From Arthrobacter agilis (GTDB taxonomy: Bacteria; Actinomycetota; Actinomycetes; Actinomycetales; Micrococcaceae), in assembly GCF_002157505.1 (NCBI RefSeq), contig NZ_NFSC01000020.1:1-53522 (forward strand): a stretch of 53,522 nucleotides of DNA, written 5' to 3'. The first letter of the stretch is position 1. Each line of letters opens with the position of its first letter. Shown piece after piece: positions 33,251 through 41,499 of this stretch. Both the position numbers and the translations under genes were made by a program. Below the pieces are notes generated by a model. That model was not told where the DNA came from, did not search any database, and saw only the letters and a list, made by a program, of their open reading frames with translations.

Positions 33251-33283
33251 CCCGTCCGGATCCGGCCTCGGACGGCTGACGCC

Positions 33284-33341
33284 GGATGGTCGACGCGATG
33301 GCGCGACCATCCGCTGGCCCGCTCGGTCATCCGGGCGGGCC
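33284..33341. terminator. Double hairpin after metI
   Basis: First stem GGATGGTCG (33284-33292) / CGACCATCC (33304-33312); second stem GGCCCGC (33316-33322) / GCGGGCC (33335-33341). They lie between the converging metI and a membrane-protein gene and probably terminate both. Confidence 0.65.
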
Positions 33342-33352
33342 TTACGCGCTGG

Positions 33353-34060
33353 TCATCGTGTGCGGTTGGCGGCCGACCTGCCGAGCGGCAGGAGGAAGCC
33401 GGCCGCTACCAGCCAGAGGAGCCCGCCGAACCGCCCGATGGGAAGCAGGAACTGGACCGGCTCGATGGTCATCGAGAGGAAGCTCAGTTCGGACAGCGCA
33501 GCGATCACGAGGCCCGTCCATGCGAGCCAGCGCGGCAGGAGCCCGAGGACGAGCGCCGGAACGGCGATGCCCGCGACGAGGAGCCCCAGGCCGACCACGT
33601 ACCCCACCCCGCCGGCGATGAATGCGAGCAATGACAGCGCATGGGTGAGGGGGACATCGGTGGTGATCTCCGGGCGGCTGAGCACCCAGCTCACGAATGC
33701 CGAGAGCATGAGGAAACCGGCTGCCGTGATGCCGCCGAACAGTCCTATGCCCGGTCCGGCGACCCGGACCCCGAGGCGCAGCTGCCGGGCGTAGACGGTG
33801 GCCGCGTAGATGCCCAGCGGAACAGCTGATCCGAACTGCATCATGCTCGCGAGCCGCACGGCTCCGGGGTTCTCCCGGAAGTACGCGGCGACCTGCGTCG
33901 ACGTGGAGAACGGGGAGACGAACGGATGGCCGCCGGTGAGGATCGTGCTCATCACCAGGCCCCCGAGGGTGAGGCCGAGGCTCACCACCGCCAGGATGCC
34001 CAGCGGGGGCCCGCCGGAACGGACAGTGCGGCTGGTGCGAGGAAGGGCGGTATCAGTCAT
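33353..34060 (-). CDS. Multi-pass membrane protein of unknown function
   Basis: 235 aa with six to seven hydrophobic helices and short loops; few charged residues. The layout and the STSTQVAAYFRENPGAVRLAS segment resemble DUF4386-like membrane proteins, but I cannot assign a function. ATG 34060 is preferred over GTG 34066 because AGGAG lies 5-6 nt upstream of the ATG. It is divergent from a MarR gene with 79 nt between starts, so MarR probably controls it. Confidence 0.72.
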   Translation of the reverse strand: MTDTALPRTSRTVRSGGPPLGILAVVSLGLTLGGLVMSTILTGGHPFVSPFSTSTQVAAYFRENPGAVRLASMMQFGSAVPLGIYAATVYARQLRLGVRVAGPGIGLFGGITAAGFLMLSAFVSWVLSRPEITTDVPLTHALSLLAFIAGGVGYVVGLGLLVAGIAVPALVLGLLPRWLAWTGLVIAALSELSFLSMTIEPVQFLLPIGRFGGLLWLVAAGFLLPLGRSAANRTR

Positions 34061-34098
34061 GATCACTCCTCGAAAGAGGTGTATTACATGACGAATAA

Positions 34099-34111
34099 TT
34101 CACCGGTTGAA
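34099..34111. promoter_or_regulatory. Candidate MarR operator
   Basis: TTCACCGGTTGAA is a short inverted repeat (TTCA...TGAA with CCGG centre) in the AT-rich gap between the membrane-protein gene and marR. Position fits a shared operator; inference only. Confidence 0.3.
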
Positions 34112-34139
34112 TCGTTCTGTCAAGGAGTAATCTGGAGCC

Positions 34140-34646
34140 ATGAACTCCGCCAGCCCGCAGCCGAAGCGCACTGCTTTCCTGCTCTCACAGCTCGGGGCCC
34201 TGGCATCGTCCCGCTTCGCCGAGCGCACTCGGGAGATCGGCCTCACGCCGACGGAGGCGGGCGTGCTTCGTCTGGTCGGTCGCTCGCCGGGGCTGAGCCA
34301 GCGGGTCCTGGCCGACCGGCTGGGGGCCGTTCCCAGCCGTGTGGTGTCGCTCATCGACTCGCTGCAGGCACGCGGTCTGGTCGAGCGGGAGCGCAGCAGG
34401 GCCGATCGCCGCAATCACGAACTCCGCCTGACTCCCGAGGGTGGCGAGGTGCTGCGCCGACTGCGTGAGATCGCCGAAGCGCACGAGGCCGAATTCGTCG
34501 CTCCGCTCACGTCTGAGCAGTCTGTCCAGCTCGGACACCTGCTCGCCCAGCTCGCGGGCGCCAACACCCTCGACCCGGACCTCCATGGAGATCCGGGTCG
34601 AGGGGATAGCGACGGGGGCTCGAACCGGTCGAGCCACCGCCCGTGA
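34140..34646 (+). CDS. MarR-family transcriptional regulator
   Basis: 168 aa winged-helix regulator: LGALASSRFAERTREIGLTP, TEAGVLRLVGRSPGLSQRVL, the recognition helix SRVVSLIDSLQARGLVERER and wing DRRNHELRLTPEG are typical. Members respond to small phenolic or lipophilic ligands. ATG 34140 has AAGGAG about 10 nt upstream. The last ~25 residues (after NTLDPDL) overlap two strong palindromes and look like read-through into a terminator region rather than conserved protein. Confidence 0.88.
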   Translation: MNSASPQPKRTAFLLSQLGALASSRFAERTREIGLTPTEAGVLRLVGRSPGLSQRVLADRLGAVPSRVVSLIDSLQARGLVERERSRADRRNHELRLTPEGGEVLRRLREIAEAHEAEFVAPLTSEQSVQLGHLLAQLAGANTLDPDLHGDPGRGDSDGGSNRSSHRP

Positions 34647-34665
34647 TCGATGGCGGGTCGACCGG
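34569..34665. terminator. Two strong hairpins at the marR 3' end
   Basis: 34569-34602 is a 34-nt palindrome with a single mismatched pair (arms CTCGACCCGGA / TCCGGGTCGAG around CTCCATGGAG). 34625-34665 has outer arms CCGGTCGA / TCGACCGG and inner CCGCC / GGCGG. The pair lies at the junction of converging marR and the DUF3445 gene and should terminate transcription from both sides. Confidence 0.6.
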
Positions 34666-34688
34666 CCCGGCGTGCCCTTTCGCAGGGA

Positions 34689-35783
34689 CTAGTTGCCGCC
34701 GGGCTGGATCCCATCCTCGATCCAGGGGTAGCCAGTCGCCAGGGGTGCGCCGTCGTCGTGCTGGGAGAGCCATGCGACAGCGGCAGCGTGATAGCGGTGG
34801 AAACCCTTGTAGTCGGCGAGTTCGGGGTCGAGGGATGCGAGGGCTCGATGCAGTCGTTTGGCCCAGTCGGGAGCATGGTCCACCAGCTCGGCCAGGCTGA
34901 CGAGGTACGTGCGGACCGGGAACACCATGCCGTTGGACCGGGGAAGGCGATGCAGGGGCTGCAGCTCGATGCGCAGGTACACCATCTCTCCTGCGTTCTC
35001 GGGGGTGACTGTCGCCCGGTCCGGCGCCCACTCCGGGAGTGTCTCCACCGAGGTCTCGAGTCGCGGGTGGACGGTGAGGGACCAGTTGACCCGCCGGACG
35101 GGATGACCGGGCTTCATGCGGAGCAGGAACTTCAGCGCCCTATCCAGGATCCCCATCTCGTGCAGTTTCGGCACGGGACCGTGGAACTCGGCGAAGTTCA
35201 TGCCCATGTTGAACTGGAGGGAGTAGTCCGCGCGCTGGGTCGTCATACCGGCACCGATGACCAGCGTGTTGTCCTTCTCCTCGAGGACGACGAACTCGCC
35301 CTGCGCCTGTCGCGTCGCGTACTCCATGGGGTCCATCGGCAGGGTGGTCGGATCACCGAAGGTGAAGACGTCGTCGATGTCGAGCAGCCGGTTCTGCCAC
35401 CGCCACTCATTCCCGTTCTTGGTCAGCGTGAAGTGTTCCGGGAAGTCCCTGGCGTACGACTCGAAGATGAGTTCCAGGAGGTCCCACTGTGCTTCCATCA
35501 TGTGCGGGAGCGCGATGTAGTGGACTCCCGGCATCTCCTTGAGCATCTGGTCGCGGTGCGCACACTCCGACACGTAGTGCTCATCGATGTCGAAGGCAGC
35601 CCTCAGGGCACCGTCGCCTGCCGGGACGTGGGGTTCGAGGTTCATCGAGTACATGTACTCGTCGTCCGGGAACGGGAAGGGAAGGCGCCGCACGGCCTCG
35701 CGGGAGTTCCGGAAGAGGTACTCGCCCTCCGGTGTGTAGGTCTCGATCGGCGTGGATTCGACTGACTCGGGGGTCGCGGTCAT
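34689..35783 (-). CDS. DUF3445 heme-dependent oxidative N-demethylase-like protein
   Basis: 364 aa. Family features include LPFPFPDDEYMYSMNLEP, NRLLDIDDVFTFGD, the ALPHMMEAQWDLLELIFESY block, FNMGMNFAEFHGPVP, RRVNWSLTVHPRLETSVETL and YLRIELQPLHRLPRSNGMVF followed by VRTYLVSLAELV. DUF3445 proteins include the alpha subunit of heme-dependent oxidative N-demethylases and dimethylamine monooxygenase components, which convert secondary amines to a primary amine and formaldehyde using O2 and reductase electrons. ATG 35783 follows AAGGA by 7 nt and is 10 nt from the reductase stop. It is last in a four-gene operon with permease, DmmA-like and reductase genes. Confidence 0.82.
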   Translation of the reverse strand: MTATPESVESTPIETYTPEGEYLFRNSREAVRRLPFPFPDDEYMYSMNLEPHVPAGDGALRAAFDIDEHYVSECAHRDQMLKEMPGVHYIALPHMMEAQWDLLELIFESYARDFPEHFTLTKNGNEWRWQNRLLDIDDVFTFGDPTTLPMDPMEYATRQAQGEFVVLEEKDNTLVIGAGMTTQRADYSLQFNMGMNFAEFHGPVPKLHEMGILDRALKFLLRMKPGHPVRRVNWSLTVHPRLETSVETLPEWAPDRATVTPENAGEMVYLRIELQPLHRLPRSNGMVFPVRTYLVSLAELVDHAPDWAKRLHRALASLDPELADYKGFHRYHAAAVAWLSQHDDGAPLATGYPWIEDGIQPGGN

Positions 35784-35793
35784 GGAGGTTTCC

Positions 35794-36765
35794 TTAGGCA
35801 TTGATGACGAGTTTCGTACAGGTGGCCCGCGAGACACAGGGCATGATGAGCTTGTTGGTGCACCGCTCCGACTCGGTCAGCCAGTCGTCCCGGTGGTCGA
35901 TGGTGCCTTCGAGTTCCAAAACTTCGATCTCGCACTCGCCGCAGGCGCCTCCCCGGCAGAGGTAGGGCAGTTTGTGGCCCGCCTCCTCGGCGGCCTCCAG
36001 CAGCGACTGTTCGGGGGACACCTCGATGACCGCCCCGGACCGCGCCAGGGTGACGGAGAACGGATCTCCCGTCGATCCCAGGTCCTCGAACCGTTCGAAG
36101 TGGATGTTCGAGTCGGACCAGCCGAGGGTGTGAGCGGCGCCGATGACGTCGTCGACCATCCGCGTGGGCCCGCAGACATAGGTGTGCGTTCCGAGCGGCC
36201 GTCCGGCCAGGATGTCGGACGCGACCAGCCTCGAACCGTCGCCGTCCCCGTACACCCTTACGGCGTCGCCGTAGCGCTGCTGGAGCTCACGGCCGAGGGC
36301 CGCATGCTCCGGGCCGCGGACAGCCAGGTGGAGTTCGAACGAGCTTCCCTTGAGGCTCAGTTCGTCCAGTTGCGAAAAGATCGGAGTGACACCGACGCCG
36401 CCGGCGATGAAGAGGTGATGGCGGGCGTGCTTGGAGATGGGGAAGAGGTTCGCCGGGATGGTGGCACCGAGCAGGTCGCCCTCGCGCACGTTCTCGTGCA
36501 TCGCGATCGACCCGCGGTTCCCGCCCTCCACCCTGCGGACAGCGATCTGGTATTCGCTGGTGTCGTAGGGCGAACTCATGAGAGAGTACGCGTTCCGTCG
36601 TGTCCCTCCCTCGCACGGGATCAGGACGGCGATGTGGCTGCCCCCCGAGAAAGGGGGAAGCCACGATCCGTCGGCCGCGGTGAACGTGTACCGGTTGATC
36701 TCGGGCGTGACCGCCTCGACACGCTTCACCCTGAGTTGCAGGGCTCCGTGGTGTGCCTCGCTCAT
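35794..36765 (-). CDS. PDR/VanB-family ferredoxin-type reductase
   Basis: 323 aa phthalate-dioxygenase-reductase-like protein. N-terminal flavin-binding barrel (GGSHIAVLIPCEGG, RNAYSLMSSP), NAD(P)H domain with AGGVGVTPIFSQL and THTYVCGPTRMVDDV, then a C-terminal plant-type 2Fe-2S domain with C-x4-C-x2-C (CRGGACGEC) and the fourth Cys near MPCVSR. It would pass electrons from NAD(P)H to the DUF3445 protein. ATG 36765 overlaps the DmmA-like stop by 4 nt (ATGA), showing translational coupling. Confidence 0.88.
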   Translation of the reverse strand: MSEAHHGALQLRVKRVEAVTPEINRYTFTAADGSWLPPFSGGSHIAVLIPCEGGTRRNAYSLMSSPYDTSEYQIAVRRVEGGNRGSIAMHENVREGDLLGATIPANLFPISKHARHHLFIAGGVGVTPIFSQLDELSLKGSSFELHLAVRGPEHAALGRELQQRYGDAVRVYGDGDGSRLVASDILAGRPLGTHTYVCGPTRMVDDVIGAAHTLGWSDSNIHFERFEDLGSTGDPFSVTLARSGAVIEVSPEQSLLEAAEEAGHKLPYLCRGGACGECEIEVLELEGTIDHRDDWLTESERCTNKLIMPCVSRATCTKLVINA

Positions 36766-37367
36766 GTGTCCAACTCCTCGTTGTCCGGTAGTTCGCCGGG
36801 TACTTCGCCGTCCGCCTTGACTCCCTGGAACGCAGCGAGCCGTCCCGAGTAGTGGTCCCGGACGATCAGGTGGCGTTCGCACCCGGGGCATTGGAATATC
36901 CGCTTCGTCACGTTCTCGGAGTAGTGGCTGCAGTGCGCGCACCACACCCGCCGAACGAAGGAACCCGCATGTTCACGCAGTACTTCATCCCGGTTCATGC
37001 CGTAGGACGTGGCAACCTGCATGGAGGTTCCGATGAATCCCTCCGACCCGGCAAGGTACAGGCGGGTTCCCATCCTCGCCGTCGCGAGAAGCGCGTCGAG
37101 TCCGCTCACGGCAGCGGCGTTGCTCGGGAATTCAATGAGATCGAAGACATCGAAGGCCTGCAGCGCAGCCAGATGGTTGTGTCCGGTGAATGACTCGGTC
37201 GAGTACAGGACGGTGGTCGCGGCCCGCTGTTCCGGAGTCATGTCTCCGAGGAGGCGCAGGAGCGGTCCTCCGCCGCTGCCCTGTGCGGCAGCGATGTGGA
37301 CGAGGCCGTCCGCCATGGGCGTGAGCTCGTCGTAGACGGGACGGCTCTTGATGCCGGTGATCAGCAT
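36762..37367 (-). CDS. DmmA-like dimethylamine monooxygenase subunit
   Basis: 201 aa. The N-terminal half resembles a nucleotide-binding reductase fragment (LLRLLGDMTPEQRAATTVLY, AGSEGFIGTSMQVATSYGM). The C-terminus has a zinc-ribbon-like VWCAHC...FQCPGCERHL and ends VRDHYSGRLAAFQGVK. This combination matches my memory of the DmmA family, found with DUF3445 and PDR-type reductase genes in dimethylamine monooxygenase clusters; the biochemical role of this subunit is not settled. ATG 37367 lies 7 nt after the permease stop. The partner set supports a secondary-amine oxidase complex. Confidence 0.65.
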   Translation of the reverse strand: MLITGIKSRPVYDELTPMADGLVHIAAAQGSGGGPLLRLLGDMTPEQRAATTVLYSTESFTGHNHLAALQAFDVFDLIEFPSNAAAVSGLDALLATARMGTRLYLAGSEGFIGTSMQVATSYGMNRDEVLREHAGSFVRRVWCAHCSHYSENVTKRIFQCPGCERHLIVRDHYSGRLAAFQGVKADGEVPGELPDNEELDT

Positions 37368-37374
37368 GAGCGTG

Positions 37375-38883
37375 TTACCTCTCATCCTTCGCGCCGGCCG
37401 GAACGGCATCGGCTGCCGGGGCATCGCCCTTGAGGTGCGGCTTCTTCCAGGCCATGTAGATCAGGCCGATCACGACGACGGAGACCGCGGAGATCAGGAC
37501 GACGTAGTTGGCGAACCAGCCGTCCTCCGGCGTCCGGGGCCAGGCCATGTTGACCATGCCGAGCACGCCCCACACCAGGGCCGCGATGTTCACCGGAATG
37601 CCCCAGGCACCCAGCTGGAAGGCTCCGTTCGGCTTCCAGCCGAGGATGCGCGCCCGGAGCGAGGCAAGAACGACCATCTGGAAGCCCATGTACATGCCCA
37701 TCGCCGCGAAGGAGATGATCACCGTCAGGGCGTCGCTGGAGACTTTCGATCCGATCACGATGAGGGCCGGCACAAGCCCTGCAAGGAGCAGGGCGTACGG
37801 GGGCACGTGGCGCGATTCGCTGAAGGTGCTCAGGAGTTTGCTGCCCGGCAGGATGCCGTCACGGGCCATCGAGTAGGCGAGGCGCGAGGTGGCCGCCTGC
37901 AGGCTCAGCACGCAGGAGAGGAACGAGACCATGACGACGGCGAGGACCACCTTGAAGCCGATCGGGCCGAATGCAGAGAGGAGGATGTTGCCGACGGGGT
38001 CCGTGTCAGTGCCGGAGATCACCGCGGCGAAATCGGGGACGGCGAGGATCAGGGACAGGCAGACGAACATCGCTGCGAAGCCACCGATGTAGATGGTCAT
38101 CCTCATGGCCTTGGGGATGGTGCGGCCCGGGTTCGGAACTTCCTCGGCCACATCGCCGCAGGCTTCGAAGCCGTAGTACTGGAAGATGCCGATCAGTCCA
38201 GCCGCGGCGAAGGCCACGAAATAGTTGCTGCCTTCCCCCGCACCGAATGCCTGGAACAGGACGCCGAGGTCGTGCTGCCGGGCGGTCAGCAGCAGCCAGC
38301 TTCCGACTGCCAGTGCACCGCCGAGTTCCGCCAGGAGGCCGATCATCGCCACGGTGTTCAGCACCTTTGTTCCGCCGAGGTTCAGAACCGTCGCGAGCGC
38401 TATGACCACAAGGCCTGAAATGATGACCGAGTCGACGGTGTTCTCCATGCCGACAAGGGTGCTCAGGAATGGTCCTGCCCCATAGGCGACGCTGGCGATG
38501 GTCGTCAGGAGCGCCACGAGGTAGACCCAGCCATTCATCCAGCCCCATTTGCGGCCCCAGAGCCTGCGGGACCAGGGATAGACCCCTCCGGCCACCGGGT
38601 ACGCCGCGACGACTTCCCCGAAGACCGTGGCCACGAGGAGTTGACCGAGGCCGACGATCACGAGGGACCAGAACATCGGGGGTCCGGCGACGCCCAGCGA
38701 CGCCGCGAACAGTGAATAGACGGCCACGACCGGCGACAGGTAGGTGAAGCCGAGGGAGACGTTCCCCCAGAACGTCATCTCCCGCTTGAACTGCCTCTCG
38801 TAGGAGTAGCCGAGGCTGGCGAGATGCTCAGCGTCCTCGTCGGCCACGGACTGCTTGGCCGGTTCCGCACTATCTACACGCAT
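37375..38883 (-). CDS. APC-family amine/amino acid permease
   Basis: 502 aa with about 12 hydrophobic segments. APC signatures: LGYSYERQFKREMTFWGNVS, VVAAYPVAGGVYPWSRRLWG, YGFEACGDVAEEVPNPGRTI, PKAMRMTIYIGGF and SRLAYSMARDGILPGSKL. This subfamily imports amino acids, GABA, choline or polyamine-like amines. ATG 38883 follows AAGGA. It is first in the leftward operon with the demethylase genes, so it probably imports the amine substrate (for example an N-methylated amino acid or amine). Its promoter faces the GntR regulator. Confidence 0.86.
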   Translation of the reverse strand: MRVDSAEPAKQSVADEDAEHLASLGYSYERQFKREMTFWGNVSLGFTYLSPVVAVYSLFAASLGVAGPPMFWSLVIVGLGQLLVATVFGEVVAAYPVAGGVYPWSRRLWGRKWGWMNGWVYLVALLTTIASVAYGAGPFLSTLVGMENTVDSVIISGLVVIALATVLNLGGTKVLNTVAMIGLLAELGGALAVGSWLLLTARQHDLGVLFQAFGAGEGSNYFVAFAAAGLIGIFQYYGFEACGDVAEEVPNPGRTIPKAMRMTIYIGGFAAMFVCLSLILAVPDFAAVISGTDTDPVGNILLSAFGPIGFKVVLAVVMVSFLSCVLSLQAATSRLAYSMARDGILPGSKLLSTFSESRHVPPYALLLAGLVPALIVIGSKVSSDALTVIISFAAMGMYMGFQMVVLASLRARILGWKPNGAFQLGAWGIPVNIAALVWGVLGMVNMAWPRTPEDGWFANYVVLISAVSVVVIGLIYMAWKKPHLKGDAPAADAVPAGAKDER

Positions 38884-38937
38884 CGGATTCCTTCTCTCGG
38901 GTCCCTGGGGGCTCATGTGAGCTGGACCACGTCGTAA

Positions 38938-38949
38938 AAACTGTAGTTT
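38938..38949. promoter_or_regulatory. Candidate GntR operator in the divergent amine-locus promoter
   Basis: AAACTGTAGTTT is an inverted repeat (AAACT / AGTTT) in an unusually AT-rich stretch (38935-38962) between the permease and GntR genes. The location suits control of both directions; not otherwise supported. Confidence 0.35.
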
Positions 38950-39099
38950 CAAATGTTTAAAATCGCAACGCCGAGCAGAAATAGCGTCTTTCAGCCGCTT
39001 CAGTGCCAGCCCCTGAGGGACAAGGGTGGCATAACCTATGTTTCCGTCGGATTTCACGCATCGTCCGGTAGGCTTCGGAGGAAGAGGGAGCGAAGGTCG

Positions 39100-39909
39100 A
39101 TGCCCCGACTACAGTTAGTGCTGTCCTTCCACGCATGGAGTCTGTTCTTGGCACCCACCACCGCTTTTCAAGCGCACGTCTACCGATCGCTGCCGGAGAC
39201 CGAGCGCTCCGAAGCCATCGTGAACAGGATCTCCAAGGCGATCTCGCTGGGCCTGCTGAAGGTCGGTGAGCGGCTTCCCTCGGAGACGGCCCTGTCGGAG
39301 ATGTTCGGCGTTGCACCGTCCACCCTCCGCGAAGCCTTGTCCGACCTCCGGGACCAGGGCATCGTCGCAACACGGCGGGGACGCAGCGGAGGGACGTTCA
39401 TCGTCAAGCAGCCCTTCACCTCGGCAGACGTGATGAAGAAGTGGTTCCGGGAAACCTCGATCGCCGAGATCCGGGATGTCGGTGACGAGCACGCCGCGAT
39501 CGCTGCCGCCACGGTGAGGCTTGCCTGCGAACGCGCGGAACCCCACGAGGTCGGCAGACTCCTCGAGCTCGCCCGGGGTCTCGTCATGTCGGACAAGCCG
39601 GAAGCGCGCGCACGCGCCGACAGCCGGTTCCACATCGAGCTGGCGGTCCTGGCGCAGTCTCCGAGGCTCACGAATGCGGAGATACGGTTGCAGGCCGAGA
39701 TCGTGCAGGCACTCTGGGCGCCCCTGCCAGTGGCCCGCGATCCGGAACGGGTCGCGGCCGAGCATCTCGCACTGGCGCGCGCCATCGCGGACGACTCAGC
39801 CGAGGACGCCCAGCGATTGGTGCTGGAGCACATCCGCCACGACGTCCATCATCTGGTGGACACCAAACTGTCCCTCGGGTATCCCGCGGACGAGCAGGAG
39901 CAGCCATGA
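39100..39909 (+). CDS. FadR/FCD-type GntR regulator of the amine locus
   Basis: 269 aa. Winged helix: SEAIVNRISKAISLGLLKVG, ERLPSETALSEMFGVAPSTL, REALSDLRDQGIVATRRGRS; the FCD helical domain follows (FHIELAVLAQSPRLTNAEI, EHLALARAIADDSAEDAQRL, then HIRHDVHHLV). The N-terminal ~30 residues before the helix-turn-helix are extra and the start (ATG 39100, with GAAGG only 3 nt away) is uncertain. It is divergent from the permease-demethylase operon and overlaps the Cache-domain gene by 4 nt, so its likely job is substrate-responsive control of that operon. Confidence 0.85.
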   Translation: MPRLQLVLSFHAWSLFLAPTTAFQAHVYRSLPETERSEAIVNRISKAISLGLLKVGERLPSETALSEMFGVAPSTLREALSDLRDQGIVATRRGRSGGTFIVKQPFTSADVMKKWFRETSIAEIRDVGDEHAAIAAATVRLACERAEPHEVGRLLELARGLVMSDKPEARARADSRFHIELAVLAQSPRLTNAEIRLQAEIVQALWAPLPVARDPERVAAEHLALARAIADDSAEDAQRLVLEHIRHDVHHLVDTKLSLGYPADEQEQP

Positions 39910-40604
39910 CGAATGCCCCTGCCGCCAAGGCCGCAACCGAGATCGCTGCCTGGATGAACGCACTCGGCGTGGACGTCCATGCCCTCGCGGCGCGGATGTC
40001 GCTGCTGTGGGCGGACCGCCCCCGTCCCCTGAGCATCACGCCCGGCGACATCGGGAAGCTCGAGGGCCTGGCCCGGGAGTTCCTCGAGACGCATGGTTTC
40101 GTCGTCGGAGCGGGCGTCATCTTCGCCACGGAAGCCATTAGGAGCAGTGAGGGCGGCCTCGAGTGGTGGATCAAGCGCGAGCACACCGTCGAGAAGCTGG
40201 AATTCGATCTGACACCGGGAGGGGAACGCTTCTACGACTACCAGAACATGCCCTTCTTCGCCTCGGCGAGCCGCACGGGCGAGCAGACGGCGTGGGGTCC
40301 GTACGTCGACTACCTGGGGTTCGACGAGTACATCCTCACGCACTCGGCGCCCATCCAGCTCGACGGGAAGTTCGCGGGAGTGGCCGGCTGCGACATACGG
40401 ATCCGGAAGCTCGAAGAGATCTTCATGCCCGTCCTCCGGGCCATTCCCGGAGACGCCGCACTGCTCAACGGGAGCGGCCGTGTCGTCGTCGGGAATTCCG
40501 GGGCGTACCTGGTGGGGGAGCGGATCCGCACCATTCCGGGCGACAAAGAGCTGATCCCGATCGACGTGCCGCATCTCGGCTTCTCGCTGCTGACCGGTCG
40601 TTAG
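39906..40604 (+). CDS. Stand-alone soluble Cache (PDC-like) sensor protein
   Basis: 232 aa with no signal peptide or membrane helix. The pattern YDYQNMPFFASASRTGEQTA, then WGPYVDYLGFDEYILTHSAP, and FAGVAGCDIRIRKLEEIFMP matches a double-Cache domain. The Asp in GVAGCDI and the W-x2-Y segment correspond to ligand-binding positions of amino-acid/amine Cache sensors. Cache domains normally sit outside the membrane in kinases and chemoreceptors, so a cytosolic single-domain form is unusual. ATG 39906 overlaps the GntR stop by 4 nt (ATGA). I infer it senses the amine for the regulator or acts as a binding protein. Confidence 0.75.
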   Translation: MTNAPAAKAATEIAAWMNALGVDVHALAARMSLLWADRPRPLSITPGDIGKLEGLAREFLETHGFVVGAGVIFATEAIRSSEGGLEWWIKREHTVEKLEFDLTPGGERFYDYQNMPFFASASRTGEQTAWGPYVDYLGFDEYILTHSAPIQLDGKFAGVAGCDIRIRKLEEIFMPVLRAIPGDAALLNGSGRVVVGNSGAYLVGERIRTIPGDKELIPIDVPHLGFSLLTGR

Positions 40605-40626
40605 CCGCCCTCGCCCTTCGGGCGGC
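40604..40626. terminator. Hairpin after the Cache gene
   Basis: GCCGCCC (40604-40610) pairs with GGGCGGC (40620-40626) directly at the stop codon of the Cache gene. It is probably a terminator of the gntR-cache transcript. Confidence 0.55.
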
Positions 40627-40772
40627 ACCGGCTCGCCGGACGGAGAGGCCTCACAGCCTCCGAACAGCTCTGCGACAGCGCACGCCTACCTCGCCGCCCC
40701 ACAGTGGAAGTAGTCCACCGACCCGGACCGCAACCACCAAGGCCGCATTGCGGCGAAGCGAGGATCACCAGA

Positions 40773-41333
40773 ATGTTCAATACGAAGAAGATCGCACTCG
40801 GCGCCAGCGCGGCGGCCGTCGCCCTCGGCCTCAGCCTCGGGGCTACCGGGATGGCCTTCGCAACAGAGACGACGACCCCCACCCCGACCGCGACGTCGTC
40901 GGCCACTGCGGACGCGACGACCGGGGACGACGCAACCAGCGATGGCGACTCGCGCGGTCACGGACACCACCGAGGCATCGATGCGGCCGAGCTGGCCACC
41001 AAGCTCGGCATCGACGAGGCAACGGTCACCGACGCGCTGCAGACTGCCCGGGATGCTGCCGAGGCGGACACCGGGACCACCGAGGGGGAAAAGCCCGACC
41101 GTGAGGCACTCGAAAGCGCCACTGTCGCTTCGCTGGCGGAGACCCTTGGTCTCGAGGAAGCCGCAGTGCAGACCGCGGTCGACGAGCTCGAGGCCGAGGA
41201 GCAGGCCGAGCACTCCGCAGAAGTGCAGGAGCGGCTCGACGCCGCAGTGGCCGATGGCTCCCTGACGCAGGCAGAAGCCGACGGCGCTGCCAAAGCAGTC
41301 GACCTGGGGATCCTCGGCGGCGGTCGCGGCTGA
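40773..41333 (+). CDS. Secreted acidic helical protein of unknown function
   Basis: 186 aa. A clear Sec signal (MFNTKKIALGASAAAVALGL, cleavage near TGMAFA) precedes a Thr/Ala/Asp-rich linker with a short RGHGHHRG metal-like patch. Two similar helical units follow (LATKLGIDEATVTDALQTAR and LAETLGLEEAAVQTAVDELE), then ERLDAAVADGSLTQAEADGA, which recalls DUF2680-like exported proteins. The whole mature chain is strongly acidic. ATG 40773 has GAGG about 10 nt upstream. A strong terminator follows, so it is a single-gene unit. No function is proposed. Confidence 0.75.
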   Translation: MFNTKKIALGASAAAVALGLSLGATGMAFATETTTPTPTATSSATADATTGDDATSDGDSRGHGHHRGIDAAELATKLGIDEATVTDALQTARDAAEADTGTTEGEKPDREALESATVASLAETLGLEEAAVQTAVDELEAEEQAEHSAEVQERLDAAVADGSLTQAEADGAAKAVDLGILGGGRG

Positions 41334-41349
41334 CCGCTGCCAGCGCGAA

Positions 41350-41380
41350 CAGGAGGCCCCGGTGCAACCGGGGCCTCCTG
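41350..41380. terminator. Strong hairpin terminator
   Basis: A perfect 14-bp stem CAGGAGGCCCCGGT / ACCGGGGCCTCCTG with a 3-nt loop, 16 nt after the secreted-protein stop. The T-run is weak (GGTCGTCGT). Confidence 0.75.
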
Positions 41381-41499
41381 GTCGTCGTAGCCCGCCGGAC
41401 GACCGCACGCCGAGCAGGACCTGCCAATGACCTGAGGGGTTAGGATGCCGGATAGCGCAGTACAGGAAGATCGCCCGCAGCGCGATGAAAGGTCCTTCC

